This document shows, one piece after another, positions 7,790 through 16,015 of a DNA stretch of 42,700 bases (positions are counted from its first letter, which is position 1; every line of letters starts with the position of its first letter). The position numbers and the translations under genes were made by a program. The notes under the pieces were generated by a model. It saw only the letters and a list, made by a program, of their open reading frames with translations, had not been told where the DNA came from and ran no database searches. The DNA lies in the NCBI GenBank assembly GCA_000991575.1, contig LBRU01000005.1, forward strand, positions 1-42,700, read 5' to 3'. The DNA comes from a candidate division TM6 bacterium GW2011_GWE2_36_25 (lineage in GTDB: Bacteria > Babelota > Babeliae > Babelales > UBA12409).

Positions 7790-8326
7790 ATGGTTCATTC
7801 ATTAGATAAACTTTTAGAAAATTACATTCCTTTTGACTCTTGGGAACAAGAATGCAAAGAACGGATGCTCGCTTTTATCGCACGTTATGATAACTGCTTT
7901 GAACGTTCACTAGAGATCGGTCATTTTACTGGATCAGCATGGTTGCTCAATCATGATAAAACAAAAGCTCTTTTAACGCATCACACAAAACTCGATAAAT
8001 GGCTGCAACTTGGTGGCCATTGTGATGGAGATTCTGACGTTCTTTCTGTTGCCACAAAAGAAGCTCAAGAAGAATCAGGGATACAAAATATCATTCCGAT
8101 CAGCACCACTATTTTTGACATCGATATTCATCTATTTCCAACTAGAGGACAACAAAAAGAACATTATCATTACGATGTACGTTTTTTATTACAAGTCGTT
8201 GGATCAGAATCAGTTACTCAAAATCATGAATCAAAAGAATTGCGATGGATCAGTAAAAATTTAAATGATTTGCCCACATCGAGCCGCTCAGTCGTGCGCA
8301 TGTTTGAGAAATGGCTTGCACTTTAA
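7790..8326 (+). CDS. Nudix hydrolase
   Basis: The protein has 178 residues. The Nudix box region is GGHCDGDSDVLSVATKEAQE followed by ESGI (about residues 77-100); the KEAQEESGI part corresponds to the REUxEExGU core, with Lys for Arg. The first conserved Glu of the classical G-x5-E is not at its usual place, a variation that fits the WLQxGGHxDGD subfamily. Members hydrolyse nucleoside diphosphate derivatives with Mg; the substrate is unknown. It is cytosolic. A ribosome binding site (AAAGGTGG) precedes the ATG. Confidence 0.88.
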   Translation: MVHSLDKLLENYIPFDSWEQECKERMLAFIARYDNCFERSLEIGHFTGSAWLLNHDKTKALLTHHTKLDKWLQLGGHCDGDSDVLSVATKEAQEESGIQNIIPISTTIFDIDIHLFPTRGQQKEHYHYDVRFLLQVVGSESVTQNHESKELRWISKNLNDLPTSSRSVVRMFEKWLAL

Positions 8327-8429
8327 GCTTACTTTTTTTGGACGACACAAAAATTGATGCCACGCTCTCTATTGATTTTTAAAAGAGAAAAAGAATAAAA
8401 TAAGAATGAGTAATTAAATGGAGAGAAAA

Positions 8430-9344
8430 ATGAAGAAACTTTCATGTCTTTTATTTCTTATAACCGTTCTCATATTCCCACTTAAGATAAAACCAGGTCT
8501 TTTTACCCTTAAACCACTTACCGCCAAAGAACAAGAAGCAGGAGTCAGCGAAAGCCGATTTTATACCCCAGGGCTCGATTTTACCACACTTCATAAATCA
8601 GGAGATACCATCAGCGAAGAATTTCTTGAAAAATTTTTCTTGAATACAATTTTTCAATATTACATTCACGAATTCCTAAGCTTTGACCAAACGTATAATT
8701 ACACCATGTGGCAAACCTACAAAGAACAAAAAAAAGATATTAAAATGGAAAAATATGACCGATCAAAATTCAAAAATATATTTGTTCGACTTGATTTACC
8801 GGAACGAGAAATTGATTCTCTCAATGTAGATCGTATTCCTCAAGCAGCTTTAGACAATATCTGGCAAATAGAAGCGGTTAAAAATGCAATAAACGCACTC
8901 AAACAAAATAAATTATTGCGCACACTCGGAATCGCCTACCAAAGAACTAAAATTGTTGTTGAAAAATTACATGATAAAGCAAAAACAACACAAGACGAAG
9001 AAATAGGACGCGTATCTTATCTCGAAGATCGCATCGCAACTGATCTACAAGCAATGATTTTCTATTTTATCAAAGAAGCCTGTGAAGAATATATTGAAAG
9101 ATTTACAGAAGCACGCATAAAAAAAGAAAAAGACGAAGCTGGAAAATTTCTGAGTACTTTCAAACCTTCATGGCTCGACGAACCTTATTATAAAAATATC
9201 ATCTCAAATCTTGATTCACTCATAAAAGCTCAAGATGTTAATGACCTGCTCTCGTTTTTCCTAAAAGATTCGATGCCTATGTGGAAAACTATCCACACGC
9301 AATATCCTAAATTACAATTTCCATCATTCATCACGTTAGAATAA
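8430..9344 (+). CDS. Exported helical protein, unknown function
   Basis: The protein has 304 residues from the ATG at 8430, chosen because GGAGAG lies five bases upstream and the product then begins MKKLSCLLFLITVLIF, a clean signal peptide; an ATG at 8418 is the alternative. The mature part is charged and mostly helical, with no motif I recognise. Unlike other exported proteins here, no Met follows the signal peptide. A strong terminator lies at 9368-9400. Confidence 0.65.
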   Translation: MKKLSCLLFLITVLIFPLKIKPGLFTLKPLTAKEQEAGVSESRFYTPGLDFTTLHKSGDTISEEFLEKFFLNTIFQYYIHEFLSFDQTYNYTMWQTYKEQKKDIKMEKYDRSKFKNIFVRLDLPEREIDSLNVDRIPQAALDNIWQIEAVKNAINALKQNKLLRTLGIAYQRTKIVVEKLHDKAKTTQDEEIGRVSYLEDRIATDLQAMIFYFIKEACEEYIERFTEARIKKEKDEAGKFLSTFKPSWLDEPYYKNIISNLDSLIKAQDVNDLLSFFLKDSMPMWKTIHTQYPKLQFPSFITLE

Positions 9345-9367
9345 ACTTAACCTCCAATTAATTCTAA

Positions 9368-9400
9368 GCCCTGTTGGTACTTTCAACAGGGCGCCCTTTT
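9368..9400 (+). terminator. Rho-independent terminator after the 8430 gene
   Basis: A perfect 9-bp stem (GCCCTGTTG / CAACAGGGC) with a 7-base loop is followed by a T-run, 24 bases after the stop codon. Confidence 0.8.
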
Positions 9401-9441
9401 ATATAATTCTTGCAAAAAATTATCAATTCAAAATAACTCGA

Positions 9442-9471
9442 TTGACAAAACCATGCAAAATACGTTATAAA
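9442..9471 (+). promoter_or_regulatory. Sigma-70-type promoter of ddl
   Basis: TTGACA (9442-9447) and TATAAA (9466-9471) are separated by 18 bases, about 50 bases upstream of the ddl ATG. Confidence 0.6.
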
Positions 9472-9521
9472 TAAGCTAAAATTTTTAAAAATGAAAATTT
9501 GCAAAATTTAAGGATTGTTGA

Positions 9522-11960
9522 ATGGAAAACACATTAAAAACATTTAAAATTGCGCTCTTGTGTGGTGGCCCATCGCTTGAGCGGGGTATTTCACTTAATT
9601 CTGCACGCTCGGTTATGGATCATCTTGAAGCTGAAGATATTGAAATCATGCCGATCTATTTCGATACACAACGCGATCCATACAAAATTTCAAAAAAACA
9701 ACTTTATAGCAATACTCCTTCAGATTTTGATTTCAAATTAAAACAGACCGCAACCCCATTAACGAAAAAATCGCTCGTTTCATTTTTAAAATCTACCGAC
9801 ATCACCTTTCCGGTCATCCACGGCCCTTTTGGTGAAGATGGCGAAATTCAAAGCTTTCTTGAAAAATATAAAATACCTTTCATTGGTTCTTCATCTGCCG
9901 CATGCAAAAAAGCATTTGATAAATTCACTTCAAATATGTTCATTAAAGAACACGGATTTTTCACGTTGCCGTCTGCAGTATTGAAAATTTATAATACTGA
10001 TCATGCACAGATCATTAATGGCTTCTTTAAAGAACACAATCTCACACGCGCCATTGTAAAACCCGCAAGCGGTGGTTCAAGCATTGGCGTATTTTCCGTT
10101 GCTACACCCGAAGAAGCTCTTGAAAAAGCACAGCTCCTCTTTTCAAAACGGATGGACACACGCATCGTCATCGAACCATTTGCACAGGGCACTGAATTTA
10201 CGGTCATCGTTCTGCAAAATCGTTTTGGGTTACCGGTAGCATTACCCCCAACAGAAATAAAAACAGATTATACCAAAAATCAAATATTCGATTTTAGAAG
10301 AAAATATTTACCAACCGGACAAGTTTTCTGGCATTGTCCACCACGCTTTGATAACAAAATAATTGACACCATTCAAGCACAAGCTCAACAACTTTTTGCA
10401 CTTTTTGAAATGCATGATTTTGCACGTTTTGACGGCTGGGTATTACCAGATGGAAATATCTGGTTCTCAGATTTCAACCCAATCAGCGGCATGGAACAAA
10501 ATAGCTTCCTTTTTCAACAAGCATCACGCATTGGAATGACACACAGCAATATCCTTAATCATATCGTCACTCAAGCAAGCAAACGTCAAAACATTGTTTT
10601 CGAACCAAAGAAAAAAATAAATAATTTTTTACGCAAAAAAATAAACATTATTATGGGCGGTGACAACTCAGAGCGCCAAGTCTCCTTAATGAGTGGCACC
10701 AATGCATGGCTTAAATTGCGCCGTTCAGAACATTATCAGCCACATCCATACCTTCTGGATAAAAATGGTATGATCTGGCAATTACCTTACCATCTCTGTT
10801 TAAATCACACGGTAGAAGAGATCTTTTATAATTGTCAAAATTATCAACAAGCAAAAGCTCGTCTCTTGGAATTTGAAGAACGAACACGGCTCCATCTAGG
10901 ATTGCAAAAAACAAAAGATCAGGAAGAATTTTTCGAACCAAAACAATTAACACTTCAAGAATTCATTAATCAATCAAATTTTGTATTTATTGGACTTCAT
11001 GGTGGCGATGGAGAAAATGGCGTCTTACAAAAAATGCTCGCCGATAAAAACATCTTGTTCAACGGACCCGGCGAACATATTTCAAGACTCTGTATGGATA
11101 AATGGGAAACAGCAAAAGCCATTAACAATCTCAACATTGAAGGTATTCATGCAACCTCAGGCAAAATCGCAAAAACGGCCGATTTTGCTCAAGCAAATGA
11201 TCAAGAAATCCGAGAATATTGGCTCAGTTTAAAAAGAGAACTTGATGCTAAAACCATTATCGTTAAACCACGCGCCGATGGCTGCAGTACCGGTGTTGTT
11301 CATCTGTATGATGCTGATGATCTCAAAAAATATATAACACATCTAATTGATCGTTCCCCATTTGTTCCTAAAAATACCTTTAAAGGACAACTCGATTTCA
11401 TTGAACTGCCAACGGATTTTCCAGAAGATCTTATTTTTGAAAAATTTGTGGAAACAGATATTCTGCGCGTCAAAGCACATAAATTGAAACATACGCCACG
11501 CAGCGGATGGATAGAAGTAACAGTAGGCATCGTAGAAAACGCAGGAGACATCACCGTATTCAATCCAAGCATCACGGTCGCTGAAGGCGAAGTACTCAGC
11601 GTTGAAGAAAAGTTTCAAGGAGGTACCGGCGTTAATATCACCCCACCACCAGCAAATATAATGGTGCCACGAGCATTACAACGAGTTAAAAAATTAATTC
11701 ATGAACTTGCAGTAAAAATTGGCATTCATGGATACTCGCGCATCGATGCTTTTGCGCATATACAAACCGGAGATCTTTTTATCATAGAAATAAACACCTT
11801 ACCCGCGCTTACACCATCGACGGTGTTATATCAACAAGCGCTTGCACAAGAAACACCAATTTTCCCACGTGAATTACTTGAATTGTTAATTATCAACAAA
11901 GACCAGCGTCATACCATGTCCCCTCGAAGTTTTAACGAAGACGGATTGGATCAGGCTTAA
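9522..11960 (+). CDS. ddl: Tandem D-alanine-D-alanine ligase fusion
   Basis: The protein has 812 residues and holds two complete ATP-grasp Ddl units, where ordinary Ddl is about 300-370. Unit 1 (about 8-355) has GGPSLERGISLNSA, HGPFGEDGEIQ, KPASGGSSIGV and SDFNPISGMEQ. Unit 2 (about 373-800) has GGDNSERQVSL, LHGGDGENGVLQ, KPRADGCSTGVV, RIDAF and EINTLPALTPST. Unit 2 keeps the canonical EIN metal-binding motif; unit 1 has DFN (Asp for Glu). The enzyme joins two D-Ala for the peptidoglycan stem peptide. AAGGA lies seven bases before the ATG. No mur neighbours are present. Whether both units are active is unknown. Confidence 0.9.
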   Translation: MENTLKTFKIALLCGGPSLERGISLNSARSVMDHLEAEDIEIMPIYFDTQRDPYKISKKQLYSNTPSDFDFKLKQTATPLTKKSLVSFLKSTDITFPVIHGPFGEDGEIQSFLEKYKIPFIGSSSAACKKAFDKFTSNMFIKEHGFFTLPSAVLKIYNTDHAQIINGFFKEHNLTRAIVKPASGGSSIGVFSVATPEEALEKAQLLFSKRMDTRIVIEPFAQGTEFTVIVLQNRFGLPVALPPTEIKTDYTKNQIFDFRRKYLPTGQVFWHCPPRFDNKIIDTIQAQAQQLFALFEMHDFARFDGWVLPDGNIWFSDFNPISGMEQNSFLFQQASRIGMTHSNILNHIVTQASKRQNIVFEPKKKINNFLRKKINIIMGGDNSERQVSLMSGTNAWLKLRRSEHYQPHPYLLDKNGMIWQLPYHLCLNHTVEEIFYNCQNYQQAKARLLEFEERTRLHLGLQKTKDQEEFFEPKQLTLQEFINQSNFVFIGLHGGDGENGVLQKMLADKNILFNGPGEHISRLCMDKWETAKAINNLNIEGIHATSGKIAKTADFAQANDQEIREYWLSLKRELDAKTIIVKPRADGCSTGVVHLYDADDLKKYITHLIDRSPFVPKNTFKGQLDFIELPTDFPEDLIFEKFVETDILRVKAHKLKHTPRSGWIEVTVGIVENAGDITVFNPSITVAEGEVLSVEEKFQGGTGVNITPPPANIMVPRALQRVKKLIHELAVKIGIHGYSRIDAFAHIQTGDLFIIEINTLPALTPSTVLYQQALAQETPIFPRELLELLIINKDQRHTMSPRSFNEDGLDQA

Positions 11961-12161
11961 AAACAAGCATCTCGCTGGACCTGGTTTAATATCTTTTTTT
12001 AATATTTTATTAAAGTACCATGAGTGAGCTTGGAGCAAAGCAAAAAATGAGTCGAATGGTTTTATCGAACGGTCAAATTAATGATCACGTGTTTCTGAAT
12101 AGACTCTTTTTTATTACCCTGCTAATCTAAAAACAATTTTTATTATTAAATGGAACAATTC

Positions 12162-12509
12162 ATGAAATATATTATTGTGTTATCCCTCATACTATTTGCA
12201 AGCAATGCGATGGAATTAAAAACGAGATTAAAGAAACCAGCTTCTAAACCCGATTGGTGCACGCTCTGTTACAAAGTTGATTTAAATCAATGTGATGAAA
12301 AAGATATTTCTACAAAAAATTGTGGCCATCGTTTTTGCAAAAAATGCCTTGATTATTATCAAAGCCGCGGACCGAAAACATGTCCTTTTTGTGGTGCCTA
12401 TGAAGATCGTTGCGATATGTGGTGCGATATAACGCTTGGCATTGGTGTTTGTATGGGATTATGCTGCACTATTATAAATCATATGTTTAAACCACTTTAT
12501 AATGAGTAA
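12162..12509 (+). CDS. Exported RING-finger protein (small)
   Basis: The protein has 115 residues from the ATG at 12162; an ATG at 12150 adds MEQF. The signal peptide (1-16) ends in SNAMEL. A C3HC4-type RING lies at Cys33, Cys36, Cys54, His56, Cys59, Cys62, Cys74 and Cys77. RING domains recruit E2 ubiquitin-conjugating enzymes, so in a bacterium without a ubiquitin system the likely target is a eukaryotic host; that is inferred. A Cys-rich hydrophobic segment (about 89-106) may anchor it. No convincing ribosome binding site was seen, only a GGA. Confidence 0.8.
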   Translation: MKYIIVLSLILFASNAMELKTRLKKPASKPDWCTLCYKVDLNQCDEKDISTKNCGHRFCKKCLDYYQSRGPKTCPFCGAYEDRCDMWCDITLGIGVCMGLCCTIINHMFKPLYNE

Positions 12510-12524
12510 AGAAAAACAAAAAAA

Positions 12525-13262
12525 ATGAAAGAACGAATTGATAAAATAATAAGAAGCCATTGGCAAGAGATGGTGAATGAAAATTATTTTTATCGTGGCA
12601 TGTCTTTGAACAATTTGAATTTAAAATCTTCCATCGTATTAGATCCATCTCAAAATCCCTTTAAAAATATAAAAAATGTGCTTCTCGAATATAATCAATT
12701 ATTATGCCAATTGGTTGAAAAAGGACTGGAATGCAATATTAATGATTTTTATGTAGAACCTCTTCAAAAAATTTTGGGTTGGACAATACGTGATTTACAA
12801 AACCCAGGGATAGATTTCACGACTAATTATGCTGATGCCGTTTCATATGCCTTCAACTACGCGGGAAGCCAGATAAAACACAATTTTAATCTCATTGTAA
12901 ATACGATTCATGAATATAAAAATCATTCATGCTTTACACATATTGACCACCAAAAGTTCTGGCATATAACAGAAAAAATAAAGAGTCTTTTAGAACATGA
13001 TAAATATATTATGCATCAACCAGTTGTTATAAAAGTTCGAAGAAGTTGTGCTGCATTTGAAACTGAAATTATCAATGAATTAAATCTTGGATCATATGAT
13101 TTCTTTTATGATAAAGTAAAAAAAGAAGCAATTAAAAACAATATGTTTATGATTGATAAAATAGCTTTCTTTCTTCATCAAAAATCGCAATCCGCCCATT
13201 TTAATATACGTTTAATTAAACCATTACATAAAGATGCTCTTGTAGATATAATAAAGCTATGA
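12525..13262 (+). CDS. Unknown protein, possible ADP-ribosyltransferase-like fold
   Basis: The protein has 245 residues with no signal peptide. Weak features recall the R-S-E layout of ADP-ribosyltransferases: FYRGMS near residue 22, GIDFTTNYADAVSYA near 95-110, and AAFETE near 175. This is motif reading only and could be wrong. It overlaps the downstream P-loop kinase gene by four bases (ATGA), so the two are probably co-translated and act together, perhaps as a toxin-antitoxin or modification pair. It stands at the head of a run of toxin-antitoxin modules. Confidence 0.55.
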   Translation: MKERIDKIIRSHWQEMVNENYFYRGMSLNNLNLKSSIVLDPSQNPFKNIKNVLLEYNQLLCQLVEKGLECNINDFYVEPLQKILGWTIRDLQNPGIDFTTNYADAVSYAFNYAGSQIKHNFNLIVNTIHEYKNHSCFTHIDHQKFWHITEKIKSLLEHDKYIMHQPVVIKVRRSCAAFETEIINELNLGSYDFFYDKVKKEAIKNNMFMIDKIAFFLHQKSQSAHFNIRLIKPLHKDALVDIIKL

Positions 13263-13756
13263 GTTATTTCATAATCCTTCGTGGACCTGCTGGTGTTGGA
13301 AAAACAACCGTAGCAAAAAAATTAACACAATTATTAGGTGGTTATCATATCTCCCTTGATACTATTCTAGCAAAACATAACCTTGATTATGTTCCTGGCA
13401 ACCGTTGTGTACCCGAACAAAACACGCTTACAGTAAACAAACTTATTATTCCAATGGCTCAAGAAAAACTAAAAGAAGGCACAGTTGTCATATTCGATGG
13501 AAATTTTTATCATAAATCGCAAATTGAAGATCTGATTAATAAACTCAAATTCCCGCATTTTATATTTACCTTGCAGGCAGATGTAGAAACGTGCATTGCT
13601 CGGAATAATATGCGAGACAATTCACTCGATGAAAAAGAAGTTAAAAACGTTTTTGAGTTAGTTTCAACATTTGAGTGTGGCGATGTAATTAATTCGAATG
13701 ATCAAACAATCGATGAAAGTATACTAACCATTCTGAAAAAAATTGAGCAACCTTAA
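13259..13756 (+). CDS. P-loop kinase-like ATPase (AAA_33 / zeta-like)
   Basis: The protein has 165 residues. Walker A GPAGVGKTT lies at 9-17, followed by a kinase-like core (HISLDTIL, VVIFDGNFY) and a lid segment with ARNNMRDN. Size and motifs fit small nucleotide- or sugar-kinase-like P-loop proteins, a group that includes zeta toxins. The substrate is unknown. Its start overlaps the preceding gene by four bases, so the two form one translational unit. Confidence 0.75.
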   Translation: MSYFIILRGPAGVGKTTVAKKLTQLLGGYHISLDTILAKHNLDYVPGNRCVPEQNTLTVNKLIIPMAQEKLKEGTVVIFDGNFYHKSQIEDLINKLKFPHFIFTLQADVETCIARNNMRDNSLDEKEVKNVFELVSTFECGDVINSNDQTIDESILTILKKIEQP

Positions 13757-13838
13757 AAAAACAACATTTTCTCATAACTTGCGTTATTTTTTCTACCTCG
13801 TTAATCTGAAATAAACTCTTTTTTATAAGGTTTCTTCT

Positions 13839-14132
13839 GTGGCATTAAATAAAAAATATAAAGATGAATTGATCTCAATTATTCACAAACATATTCCGGG
13901 TTGTACTATTTATCTTTTTGGTTCACGAGCCACTAACAAAGAATATTCAGGTTCAGACATCGATATTGCTTTAGATGCAGGAAAAGTCATTGATCCAAAT
14001 CAAATAACGAAAATTCAACTTGCGCTTGAAGAAACAACAATCCCAATGGAAATGGATTTAGTAGATTTTCACACCGCTCCTCAAGAATTGAAAGATGATA
14101 TTCTTCATGAAGGGATAAAATGGACAAATTAG
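13839..14132 (+). CDS. MNT-type nucleotidyltransferase (antitoxin)
   Basis: The protein has 97 residues and starts with GTG at 13839, after AAGG at eight bases. The minimal nucleotidyltransferase motif is complete: GSRA at 28-31 and SDIDIA at 39-44, with a further acidic strand MDLVDF. In known MNT-HEPN modules this enzyme AMPylates and silences the HEPN toxin. It overlaps the HEPN gene by 13 bases, the usual arrangement. A decayed second copy of this junction lies at 16016-16099. Confidence 0.88.
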   Translation: MALNKKYKDELISIIHKHIPGCTIYLFGSRATNKEYSGSDIDIALDAGKVIDPNQITKIQLALEETTIPMEMDLVDFHTAPQELKDDILHEGIKWTN

Positions 14133-14563
14133 AACAAAAATATCAAAAAATTAGTCAAGCTCTAAAAACATTAGAAAAGGCCACAACCATTGTTACAATT
14201 TTCGTTAAAGAAGGAAAAAGCTACAATCCCCACATGGATTATGATGAAGAATATCGCAGTTTAAGAGATTCAATGATTCAACGATTTGAATACTGTGTCG
14301 ATCTTTTTTGGAAATACATAAAAAAAGATCTTGAAAAAAGACAACTTGCACCAGAAATCAAAGCTCCTACAGAGATAATTAGAAAAAGTTATACTGTTGG
14401 AATCACAACTGAAACGGAAGCTGAAAAAATCCTTTCTATGATAAAAGATCGTAATATGACTTCTCATATGTATGTTGAAGAAATCGCAGAAATTCTTGCT
14501 CAAAAAATTCCGGATTATTATCAACATATGCGTACAATCATAACAAGACTCCAACCTTCTTAA
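14120..14563 (+). CDS. HEPN-domain toxin (HI0074 family)
   Basis: The protein has 147 residues and is all-helical. It has the RX4H motif RNMTSH at 111-116, the metal-independent RNase site of HEPN toxins. The family is often labelled nucleotidyltransferase substrate-binding protein. Its start overlaps the MNT gene by 13 bases. The AMPylation target described in homologues is a Tyr near the RX4H motif; a Tyr (Tyr118) follows it here. Role as RNase toxin is family-based. Confidence 0.87.
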   Translation: MDKLEQKYQKISQALKTLEKATTIVTIFVKEGKSYNPHMDYDEEYRSLRDSMIQRFEYCVDLFWKYIKKDLEKRQLAPEIKAPTEIIRKSYTVGITTETEAEKILSMIKDRNMTSHMYVEEIAEILAQKIPDYYQHMRTIITRLQPS

Positions 14564-14574
14564 TTAAGAGTTTA

Positions 14575-14716
14575 TACGAAAATTATTGCTTTCAATGAAG
14601 ATTTCTCTTGCGCTCGTGGTGACCCTTCGACTTCGCTCAGGATGTAGCAAGTCGAACCATACGAGCATCTGCACTTTTAGACGCTGCTCAGTGCGAGCGA
14701 ATTGCGAATTTTCGTA
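14575..14716. repeat. Imperfect palindromic element, possible MITE-like or REP-like repeat
   Basis: A 142-base intergenic segment is bounded by 10-bp inverted repeats (14575-14584 and 14707-14716). It has an inner hairpin: GCTCGT (14612-14617) pairs with ACGAGC (14661-14666) and TTCGACTT (14626-14633) with AAGTCGAA (14649-14656). The CCTTCGACTTCGCTCAGGAT core resembles dispersed intergenic repeats known from many bacteria. It is noticeably more GC-rich than its surroundings. It fills most of the gap between the HEPN and ParD-like genes. Confidence 0.6.
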
Positions 14717-14829
14717 CAAGATCTTAAAAATTATATGTGCAGAATAAAATCATACAAAAGGTTGCAAAATGCTACCAGTGGTGTTATAAAATACATAGAT
14801 AAATACTGATAATCAAAAGGAAAAATATT

Positions 14830-15063
14830 ATGGCAACCCCAGTTAAACTTTCTGATACGATTATTTCCGAAGCGAAAATTATGTCTAAAGCCGTTAATAG
14901 ATCTGTTGCAGGGCAAATCGAACATTGGGCACGAATAGGAAGACTTGCGGAAGAAAATCCAGATTTAACCTACGAATTCATTAAAAATATTCTTATTGCG
15001 CAAGAAGAGGCTCGAGCTGAAAAGCTTGAACCATATACCTTGAGAGCCAAGAGAGCGAAATGA
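14830..15063 (+). CDS. ParD-like antitoxin
   Basis: The protein has 77 residues. MATPVKLSDTIISEAKIMSK followed by NRSVAGQIEHWARIGR is the characteristic pattern of the ParD-like antitoxin family, with ribbon-helix-helix-type DNA binding. It neutralises the toxin encoded next and probably represses their shared promoter. The toxin gene overlaps by four bases (ATGA). AAAAGG precedes the ATG. Confidence 0.85.
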   Translation: MATPVKLSDTIISEAKIMSKAVNRSVAGQIEHWARIGRLAEENPDLTYEFIKNILIAQEEARAEKLEPYTLRAKRAK

Positions 15064-15332
15064 ATATTCTGCAAACACCAACGTTTGCTCGGCAAGTTAA
15101 AAAAATAAAGACAAATCAAAAAAAAGATTTAGATATAGCCATAGAAAAAATCGTGCAAGATCCTCATATTGGGTCAATGAAAAGAGGTGATCTATGTGGC
15201 GTTCGTGTGCATAAATTCAAGATGGTTAAACAACTAACATTGCTCGCCTATGAGTTCCATCCTGAAGATGATGCGTTAATCTTATTTGCGATGGGATCTC
15301 ATGAAAATTTTTATCGCGGTCTTAAAAAATGA
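15060..15332 (+). CDS. RelE/ParE-family toxin
   Basis: The protein has 90 residues and a RelE-type fold: N-terminal FARQVKKIKTNQKKDL helices, then GDLCGVRVHKFK and LLAYEFHP strands, and a C-terminal FYRGLK. Family members are ribosome-dependent mRNA interferases or gyrase poisons; which applies cannot be told from sequence. It overlaps the ParD-like antitoxin gene by four bases. Just after its stop lies a fossil of an ABC permease 3' end. Confidence 0.8.
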   Translation: MNILQTPTFARQVKKIKTNQKKDLDIAIEKIVQDPHIGSMKRGDLCGVRVHKFKMVKQLTLLAYEFHPEDDALILFAMGSHENFYRGLKK

Positions 15333-15337
15333 AACTC

Positions 15338-15400
15338 ATTACCACCCAAGCTCAAGACGTACTAATCCACGTTTTTTTGCTCAAATTAAAATATGAGAAA
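15338..15400 (-). pseudogene. Fossil of an ABC-2 permease 3' end (copy A)
   Basis: Read on the minus strand and allowing one base shift, the sequence encodes NLSKKRGLVRLELGW followed by a stop, matching the last 15 residues of the intact permease at 18814-19608 (NLSKKRGLARLELGW). Similarity in DNA extends to about 15400. Nothing else of the gene remains. Bases 15338-15371 also form a direct repeat with copy B. Confidence 0.75.
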
Positions 15401-15442
15401 AACTAAGTCTATTGCTAAAATATAGCCTTAGTTTTTCTCATA
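15392..15442. terminator. Bidirectional terminator hairpin
   Basis: Perfect 16-bp arms at 15392-15407 and 15427-15442 enclose a 19-base loop. The stem contains A- and T-runs on both sides. The right arm overlaps the stop codon of the minus-strand toxin gene, so it probably terminates that operon. Confidence 0.7.
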
Positions 15443-15715
15443 AATATCTTTACGATGTTTAATTGCTACAATGAGAACGCTCTGAGTCTCAGGCTCAATT
15501 CGATATACTATTCTATAATTACTTACGCGTAACCTGCGATGGCCTTTTAAACTGTAACGCAACGGTTTGCCGAATCCTATTGGATCTATTGTTAATCGTT
15601 GTTCAATAGCCTTTTTGATAAGTTTTTTGGCGGATGCCGAAAGAGCGGGAATATCACTTTTCTTTACTGATTCGAGATAGGTAATTTTATAACAATTATT
15701 TCCATGCATCTTCAT
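15428..15715 (-). CDS. RelE-family toxin
   Basis: The protein has 95 residues. YKITYLESVKKSDIPAL, IDPIGFGKPLRYSLKGHRRL, VSNYRIVYRIE and IVAIKHRKDIY are the strand and catalytic-region patterns of RelE mRNA interferases, including conserved Arg and a C-terminal KHRKDIY. It follows and overlaps its antitoxin gene by 20 bases on the minus strand. The whole cassette lies between two direct repeats (15338-15371 and 15981-16013). Confidence 0.87.
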   Translation of the reverse strand: MKMHGNNCYKITYLESVKKSDIPALSASAKKLIKKAIEQRLTIDPIGFGKPLRYSLKGHRRLRVSNYRIVYRIEPETQSVLIVAIKHRKDIYEKN

Positions 15716-15917
15716 GCTCTACTTTTTTCAATCCCTTTTTATCTCGAATCTTGGCAATCGAAGATAAAGCAAGATCTTCACGTCTATCAAGAGCATCCAA
15801 AATTAATTCCTTAGCTAAACCTGAAACTGATTTATTTTCTTTTTTTGCTATAGACGCTAATAAATCTACGGCATCTTCCTCAAATGTAACACTTACTCGT
15901 GGATTTTTTGTAGGCAT
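15696..15917 (-). CDS. Ribbon-helix-helix antitoxin
   Basis: The protein has 73 residues. PRVSVTFEEDAVDLLASIAK followed by ENKSVSGLAKELI is a ribbon-helix-helix DNA-binding domain of the CopG/RelB type, and the C-terminal tail would wrap the toxin. It is the first gene of the minus-strand pair. GGAGG lies about eight bases upstream of its ATG on the minus strand, a strong ribosome binding site. It is probably autoregulated. Confidence 0.85.
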   Translation of the reverse strand: MPTKNPRVSVTFEEDAVDLLASIAKKENKSVSGLAKELILDALDRREDLALSSIAKIRDKKGLKKVEHEDAWK

Positions 15918-15980
15918 GTTGGGCCTCCTTTCATGATTTTATATTCAAGAGTGTAGCATTTGTACAGCAGCGGTCAATAA

Positions 15981-16013
15981 ATTACCACCCGAGCTCAAGA
16001 CGTACCAAACACG
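15981..16013 (-). pseudogene. Fossil of an ABC-2 permease 3' end (copy B)
   Basis: Read on the minus strand, the sequence encodes LVRLELGW and a stop, the same C-terminus as copy A and as the intact permease downstream. It matches 15338-15371 at about 30 of 34 positions. Together the copies bracket the RHH/RelE cassette as direct repeats. Confidence 0.65.
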
Positions 16014-16015
16014 CT

